Source: JANTGF01 sp963750735 (GTDB lineage: Bacteria; Bacteroidota; Bacteroidia; Bacteroidales; VadinHA17). From it: a stretch of 64,000 nucleotides of DNA. A program made the position numbers and the translations under genes. Below are positions 60,301 through 64,000 of the stretch, one piece after another. How positions within the stretch are numbered: the stretch's first letter is position 1; the number at the start of each line of letters is the position of its first letter. The notes under the pieces were generated by a model. The model had not been told where the DNA came from and searched no databases. It worked only from the letters and a program-made list of their open reading frames with translations. Where the stretch lies: the NCBI GenBank assembly GCA_963750735.1, contig CAVVRY010000019.1:434001-498000 (forward strand), written 5' to 3'.

Positions 60301-60957
60301 AGCATCCTCTGAGAATTCAGGGTACAATCTTCTTATCTCTTCTAAATGCATCAGTGCTTCATCGTTATTTCCGGTCCGGAGCAATGCTTCAATCAGGTTT
60401 AAGCGGGGAACAATGTTGGCGGGAGCTATTTCTACGATTTTTGTTAAATAATCTTCTCTTTTGAGAATAGAATTCTTATCAGATGAGCTTCCAAACGCTT
60501 CGGCAAGTGCAAATAATGTTTGAACATGATCAGGGGCGATTTCATTTGCTTTTTCCAACTCTTGTATAGCTTTTCCAGGTTCTTTATCCAACTCATATAC
60601 TTTTGCCAGATTTAATCTAATATTCGGATCATCGGGGTCTAATTCAATCCCTTTTTTTAATCGTTCTTTTGCTTCAAGGTATTTCCCCATTCTTAGATAA
60701 ACCAGGCCCAAATTTGCATATCCAATTGCCTCATCAGGAACAAGTTTTATTAGCTTTAAAAACTCTGATTCTGCCTCATCCAGTTTATTTTCTTCAAGAT
60801 ATGCCAGTCCAAGAGTCCTGGTAGTAATTATATTTTCAGAATCATTCTGACCTGATTCTGCATTTTTTTTATTTTGGCTGGTACTTCCTTTCTCTCCACA
60901 ATTCTGAAGCAGGATTGTGAATACTAAAAGGAGTATAAAAAGAAATCTTACTTGCAT
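57367..60957 (-). CDS. TPR + FG-GAP + ASPIC/UnbV lipoprotein with long extra C-terminal domain
   Basis: A 1196-residue lipoprotein. The start is set at the ATG at 60957 because MQVRFLFILLLVFTILLQNC is a good lipoprotein signal (Cys20); the longer frame adds 15 unlikely residues. After a linker come about four TPR units at 45-260 (for example LGLAYLEENKLDEAESEFLKLIKLVPDEAIGYANLGLVYLRMGKYLEAKERLKKGIELDP). An FG-GAP propeller follows at about 300-650, then a UnbV-like segment near 700 (YYGIGAKVEIRADDLYQMKVVTEPSIQFGLANRETADVVRILWTNG). The last 430 residues, starting with GSCPFLYTWNGTEYVFVKDIMWRSALGMPLG, form a domain I cannot assign. The TPR part suggests a scaffold for the other envelope proteins of the cluster. 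Confidence 0.82.
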   Translation of the reverse strand: MQVRFLFILLLVFTILLQNCGEKGSTSQNKKNAESGQNDSENIITTRTLGLAYLEENKLDEAESEFLKLIKLVPDEAIGYANLGLVYLRMGKYLEAKERLKKGIELDPDDPNIRLNLAKVYELDKEPGKAIQELEKANEIAPDHVQTLFALAEAFGSSSDKNSILKREDYLTKIVEIAPANIVPRLNLIEALLRTGNNDEALMHLEEIRRLYPEFSEDALGYYNKALESLQASNNEEALTNFLIFHNFLKLTNPYQSGVTELKGSGGSSMGVPVFTFNKTAKMFIPEGESILDAIRFTDVTASAGLDLGLNSNPGSTGNQGPVAHLALADFDRNGEDDLYLGSYSAEESKYKHYLFKSDLGMFSDVSSEVGIKHSGNETFATFADYDNDGFLDLFIVKEESNLLYKNASEGLFEDITAKAKLKGSPGGNMALFFDMDHEGDLDIFLAKAGVNQLFRNNSDDTFTELAIQSGITGKEAKSRDACFGDFDDDGDIDLFVVHEDASNVLYSNQREGKFKDITSDCGLESNGKSGAVTAGDYNNDGFLDIFITGLDGGSHQLYKNKGNGTFEKDKQASKSFEALKDVIGYDATFFDFDNDGYLDILVAGESTLKDGRGVFLFHNDGPSEFKDVSHLLPEDLMEGRQFAVADYNKDGDLDIFMAGLSGGVRLLRNDGGNTNQSIKIQLVGVRSGSGKNNYYGIGAKVEIRADDLYQMKVVTEPSIQFGLANRETADVVRILWTNGTPQNIFSPRSDQDLIEEQQLKGSCPFLYTWNGTEYVFVKDIMWRSALGMPLGIMGGTTEYAFADASKEYLKIPGEYLKPRDGKYSLQVTEELWETIYFDEAELVVLDHPDSIEVFVDEKFSPPPYPEYRVYSVSQKQFPVSAKDGKGNDMLEYILEKDNNYISNFIKSEYQGITDKRELILDPGSLSQTHNLQLFMNGWIFPTDASINKAISQSEKTKLIHPYLQVVNKKGEWETVIENLGFPEGKNKTIIADLSGKYLSDDHRIRICTNMEIYWDYVFFAESHSKAPLQTTQLVPAEADHHYRGFSRLFRKGGRYGPHWFDYSTVSTDPKWRDLTGTYTRFGDVSELLLDSDNKYIIANAGEETTIEFDATKINDLPEGWKRDFLIYTVGWVKDGDLNTATGQTVAPLPFHSMTKYPYGENESYPMDKEHKEYMKKYNTRLVTTDEYLQALTKSK

Positions 60958-61125
60958 AATTGAATTAATTCTTTCGAAATTTGAGTTTAAAAAGCAAAAC
61001 AATAAGCATTATAATGCTTTGAAAATTAGAGTGATAAGATAAAATGTGTTGCGGTCGTGCAACGGATTAAAGATAGGAATAATATTTAAGACAAAGATTT
61101 TTAAAAAATCCTTCAATTATAAAAA

Positions 61126-61779
61126 TCATACAATTTCATTATCCAAAATAATATCAGCAGTGATATGTACGGCTGCTCTTACTACAGCACTGCATTTTTC
61201 AGTGGCACCTGCTTCCTGGAACTTTGCCAGTTCATCGGGGTCAGACAAATGATAACATCGGCCATAAGTGGATTTCTGAATTTCATGGCACATGGTGCTT
61301 CCATATTCTTGCTCAAAAAGTTTGCAGAATTTTCCAGCTGGTATCAATGAATTGCGATAAGCCTTAAAATCGTTCAGCCTGTCTTCACCACGTCCGTATA
61401 TCAGCCCTATAGCCATGATTGATCCGGTGACTGTCCCACAGGTTTCTCCTCTTTCCGCAATGCCCGGCATAGCAGTGAGTGCTTTCACTATTCCACCATC
61501 CTCGAGTCCAAACTGCTCCTTAAGTGCTAAGAAAGTGCTCTGGGCACAATTATTTGAAATTTCCATGTATTTGTTAACTTTTTGATCAAGGAGTTGCATG
61601 ACTAACTTTCTGGGCATTTCCCTGTTTAGCGCAATTTCATCTTCGGCAATAGCTTTGCTTGAATTGTCAGCTTCATGTATATTTTCACTATCGTTTTCTA
61701 AATTACAAGCTGGCAGGGCAGCGGCCCCAATACCTGCTGCAGTTAGTGCTATGAAATCACGTCGTTTATATTTTTTCAT
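61126..61779 (-). CDS. Exported C_GCAxxG_C_C family redox protein (Tat-type signal)
   Basis: A 217-residue protein. The start at 61779 is chosen because the Tat-like signal KKYKRRDFIALTAAGIGAAALPAC begins there, with a lipoprotein-type Cys. The folded part belongs to the C_GCAxxG_C_C family: NCAQSTFLALKEQFGLEDG, GIAERGETCGTVTGSIMAIGLIYGRG, and a distal pair in GKFCKLFEQEYGSTMCHEIQKSTYGRCYHL. Family members are often next to redox enzymes and may bind an iron-sulfur cluster or another cofactor, usually in the cytoplasm; an exported copy carried by Tat would fold with its cofactor first. It is the first gene of the minus-strand cluster, 168 bp before the TPR protein and divergent from the chorismatase. 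Confidence 0.75.
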   Translation of the reverse strand: MKKYKRRDFIALTAAGIGAAALPACNLENDSENIHEADNSSKAIAEDEIALNREMPRKLVMQLLDQKVNKYMEISNNCAQSTFLALKEQFGLEDGGIVKALTAMPGIAERGETCGTVTGSIMAIGLIYGRGEDRLNDFKAYRNSLIPAGKFCKLFEQEYGSTMCHEIQKSTYGRCYHLSDPDELAKFQEAGATEKCSAVVRAAVHITADIILDNEIV

Positions 61780-61919
61780 TTCATATCTTTTTATGAAAAC
61801 CATAAATCTCAATTAAAATCATCCCGCAATTATATTGAATAAAAATACCCATTATCTGTCTAATTTAAAAAAGCTTCTGCTCTATTTATTTAATTCAATG
61901 TGAATTTCATTTCAAAATA

Positions 61920-63176
61920 TTGGAACAAATCTCACACTATTTACAAAGTAATAATTCCATTTTTTTTGTAAATTCGCCGCTTCATATAGAAAAGAATACC
62001 CTTAAACCAGATAATTTGAGAACAAGTGTATATTTTATATTACCTGAGGAAGGTAATACTTTTAATGATCAACTTCTAAATTGTTTTAAACAGCTTAAAC
62101 AACTTTCTGGTGATACAACTTCATCTGGCATTGTCGCATTAACATTTTTTATCAGAGCTGAGGACAATCCACAATACCGGGAGTATAAGGAAACCATTTT
62201 TTCTGTTGTTCAATCACAATATAAGAATGTATACCCAGCTGTTGCCTGCGTTGCCCAGGCCCCGGAAAATGGGAATTTTTTGGGACTTGAGGTTTTTCTG
62301 GAGCATAATATATCCGGTAAAGTAATTTATAAGCAGATCGAGGATGTACCATATGTTGTAATTGAGCACAAAGATTTCAAAGAAATTTATGCATTGGGTT
62401 TAACGGGTATATTGAAGGGCGATGTATATGAAAATTCCAATTCGGCATTTTCTTTAATGGAAAAAATACTGGTCTCCGAGAATATGGATTTTTCTGACGT
62501 TGTGCGCCAATGGAATTATATTGAGAATATTACACATATCCCTGATAAGAAACAAAACTTACAGCATTACCAGATATTTAATGATGTTCGATCGAAATAT
62601 TACGGTAAGGCTAATTTTAAAAATGGATATCCTTCGGCAACAGGTATTGGCAGTGATGAAGGTGGAGTAATTATAAACTTTATAGCTCTGGCAGGTTCCT
62701 CAGATATTCAAATTTCGCCTTTGATGAATCCCGGTCAGATTGATGCCCACAAATATTCGCAGAAAGTTCTTGTTGGGAGTGGTGTTTTTGTAGAGGATGA
62801 GAAGTCGTGTCCGAAGTTTGAGCGTGGAAAAATAGTTTTCACGCATAAAGGATATAAAATTTATATATCAGGGACCGCCTCAATAATTGGAGAAGAAACT
62901 GTACATCCAACTGATGTAGAAAAGCAAACTGTAACAACCATCAACAATATTAAAAATCTGACTAAACCTGAAAATTTATCTGAGTTTTCCGCTGTATCAC
63001 CTGTTAAGGACTTTGAATACTCATATGTACGGGCCTATGTGAAGCATAAGAAGGACATTGACATTGTAAAAAGAACCTGTGAAAAGCACTTCCAGAGTAA
63101 ATGTTTTCAATATCTGGTTGCTGATATTTGCAGATCTGACCTGTTGGTTGAAATTGAAGCACTAATTGAATCATAA
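61920..63176 (+). CDS. Chorismatase (FkbO/Hyg5/XanB2 family)
   Basis: Probably converts chorismate into pyruvate plus a hydroxybenzoate or dihydroxycyclohexadiene carboxylate. The 418 residues have the duplicated YjgF/RidA-like fold of the family. Key stretches are QIFNDVRSKYYGKANFKNGYPSATGIG, a run ending NPGQIDAHKYSQKVLVG (family: ENPRQ...Y.Y), CPKFERGKIV, and IYISGTASIIGEETVHPTDVEKQT, which contains the active-site Gly/Glu/His cluster. Start is the TTG at 61920; no in-frame ATG is found before the conserved part. It is transcribed away from the C_GCAxxG_C_C gene and shares the 140-bp promoter region. Together with the DAHP synthase it indicates a dedicated aromatic branch. Exact product cannot be told from sequence. 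Confidence 0.75.
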   Translation: MEQISHYLQSNNSIFFVNSPLHIEKNTLKPDNLRTSVYFILPEEGNTFNDQLLNCFKQLKQLSGDTTSSGIVALTFFIRAEDNPQYREYKETIFSVVQSQYKNVYPAVACVAQAPENGNFLGLEVFLEHNISGKVIYKQIEDVPYVVIEHKDFKEIYALGLTGILKGDVYENSNSAFSLMEKILVSENMDFSDVVRQWNYIENITHIPDKKQNLQHYQIFNDVRSKYYGKANFKNGYPSATGIGSDEGGVIINFIALAGSSDIQISPLMNPGQIDAHKYSQKVLVGSGVFVEDEKSCPKFERGKIVFTHKGYKIYISGTASIIGEETVHPTDVEKQTVTTINNIKNLTKPENLSEFSAVSPVKDFEYSYVRAYVKHKKDIDIVKRTCEKHFQSKCFQYLVADICRSDLLVEIEALIES

Positions 63177-63633
63177 CCTGAATGTATGCCAATTTATTTG
63201 TCAGACCCACTAATTCAGATTTTCCAACCTTTATAATAGTAGACCCAGGAATTTAAGTAATACTTGATTTTTGTCATTCTAAATAAGGCTTTATATCAAA
63301 TTTTTTTTAAAATTGTTGTAATAATTCTGTATCTTGCGTTGATCAAAAACCCCTTGATCTGACTTATTTATTTGTAAAAATTTGAATTATAAATATTTAG
63401 CTTTTTTTGTCAGACTGATAAAAATCATCATTTTGTAAAAAGCAAATAAGTTATTTTAACCAAGTTTTATTAGAAATTAACCCTGTTTTTAAATAAGTAG
63501 TTTAGAATTTCAAACTATTTATATATCTTAGTTTTTATTTTGTATATTTATTTAGATTATGTAAGCATAAGAAGGAATGCATAATCGACTAAATATTAGC
63601 TTGTAACCTAATTATTAACTTAAATTTCATTTT
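63177..63633. other. Intergenic region upstream of the second SusC
   Basis: About 460 bp, very AT-rich, with long T runs. It contains no ORF and no convincing hairpin. It must hold the promoter of the SusC gene at 63634, but I see only partial TAnnTTTG matches (for example TATCTTG at 63330). Confidence 0.5.
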
Positions 63634-64000
63634 ATGAAAAAGCGTTATTTTGTTGCCTTTTTGCTAATTTTTGCAATGGTAGGCAGCGTTTTTGCGCAGG
63701 AGCGTACTATTACAGGTACAGTTACTTCTGCGGATGATGGTTTGGAGCTTCCGGGAGTAAACGTCCTGATTCCTGGTACCCAACTGGGTACAATTACAGA
63801 CGTTTCTGGAAAGTATACTCTTAATGTTCCAGCCTCTACTACTCAGCTACAGTATTCGTTCGTTGGAATGAGGACTACGCTGGTTTCAATTGTAGGACTA
63901 AACACGGTTGACGTGGTTCTGGAATTGCAATCATCAGCTTTAGGTGAGGTAGTTATAACTTCTTTAGGTATTTCAAGGGAAAGAAAATCCCTGGGATACG
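63634..64000 (+). CDS. SusC-like TonB-dependent transporter, N-terminal part (cut by window edge)
   Basis: The first 122 residues of an outer-membrane SusC-type transporter. Signal peptide AMVGSVFAQE, then the carboxypeptidase-regulatory-like domain (ITGTVTSADDGLELPGVNVLIPGTQLGTITDVSGKYTLNVP...LQYSFVGM) and the start of the TonB-box/plug (LGEVVITSLGISRERKSLGY). The LGISRE-(R/K)-K-SLGY sequence is typical of SusC proteins with a VTALGI-type box, a different subgroup from the SusC at 24816. A susD partner should follow outside the window. Its position beside the aromatic cluster may be coincidental. Confidence 0.92.
   Translation, partial: MKKRYFVAFLLIFAMVGSVFAQERTITGTVTSADDGLELPGVNVLIPGTQLGTITDVSGKYTLNVPASTTQLQYSFVGMRTTLVSIVGLNTVDVVLELQSSALGEVVITSLGISRERKSLGY

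Noticed and set aside
1..64000. tRNA or rRNA genes
   Set aside because: I looked for cloverleaf-like GGTTCRA motifs and conserved rRNA words while reading and saw none; a covariance search would settle it.

Overview
The window comes from a Bacteroidota chromosome, most likely a free-living or marine, polysaccharide-degrading member. Supporting signs are SusC/SusD outer-membrane glycan-uptake pairs, many lipoproteins, a type IX secretion sorting domain on a GH16 enzyme, VCBS/FG-GAP and ASPIC/UnbV proteins, the Bacteroidota -7 promoter motif TAnnTTTG before several genes, almost no Shine-Dalgarno sequences, and AT-rich DNA. I cannot name a genus.

Layout. (1) 1-12.5 kb is largely housekeeping: the minus-strand ilvD-ilvB branched-chain amino-acid operon, preceded by what looks like a complete attenuator (an 18-residue Leu/Ile-rich leader peptide plus a terminator); then on the plus strand a metal-exporter-like membrane protein, a DUF349 protein, pyrG and yidC, followed by small envelope genes including an acyloxyacyl hydrolase and a decayed relative of it. 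(2) 12.7-32.1 kb is a polysaccharide utilization locus on the plus strand: GH92 alpha-mannosidase, sialate O-acetylesterase-type esterase, GH18, a CBM9-like lipoprotein, a sugar:H+ symporter, a multidomain glycosidase, SusC, SusD and a second SusD. A VCBS-repeat lipoprotein (34.2 kb), GH2 beta-mannosidase and GH16 (37.6-41.3 kb) adjoin it. The GH92/GH18/beta-mannosidase set suggests N-glycans or other mannose- and GlcNAc-containing glycans as target. (3) 32.1-34.2 kb is a REP-associated tyrosine transposase embedded in arrays of about 180-bp units that each carry three short palindromes. (4) 42-63.2 kb is an unusual, mostly minus-strand cluster: two periplasmic ligand-binding receptors around a DAHP synthase, a regulator-type beta-propeller, a propeller/multi-haem cytochrome, a HzsA-like haem lipoprotein, three CRTAC1-type proteins, a radical SAM enzyme overlapping an asparagine-synthetase-like enzyme, an exported C_GCAxxG_C_C protein and a divergent chorismatase. 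(5) A second SusC begins at the right edge.

How the genes may work together. In the PUL, surface and periplasmic hydrolases trim glycans, SusC/SusD import the oligosaccharides and the symporter moves sugars inward. In region 4, DAHP synthase (entry to the shikimate pathway) and chorismatase (chorismate to a hydroxybenzoate-type product) bracket two cytoplasmic tailoring enzymes and an envelope redox chain. I infer a dedicated pathway for an aromatic metabolite or cofactor that is used or sensed in the envelope. This is the best candidate here for an undescribed system.

Quality warning. About thirteen single-base frameshifts interrupt otherwise intact genes, including the essential yidC. Several lie in homopolymers. 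I treat them as probable sequencing errors and annotate the genes across them.
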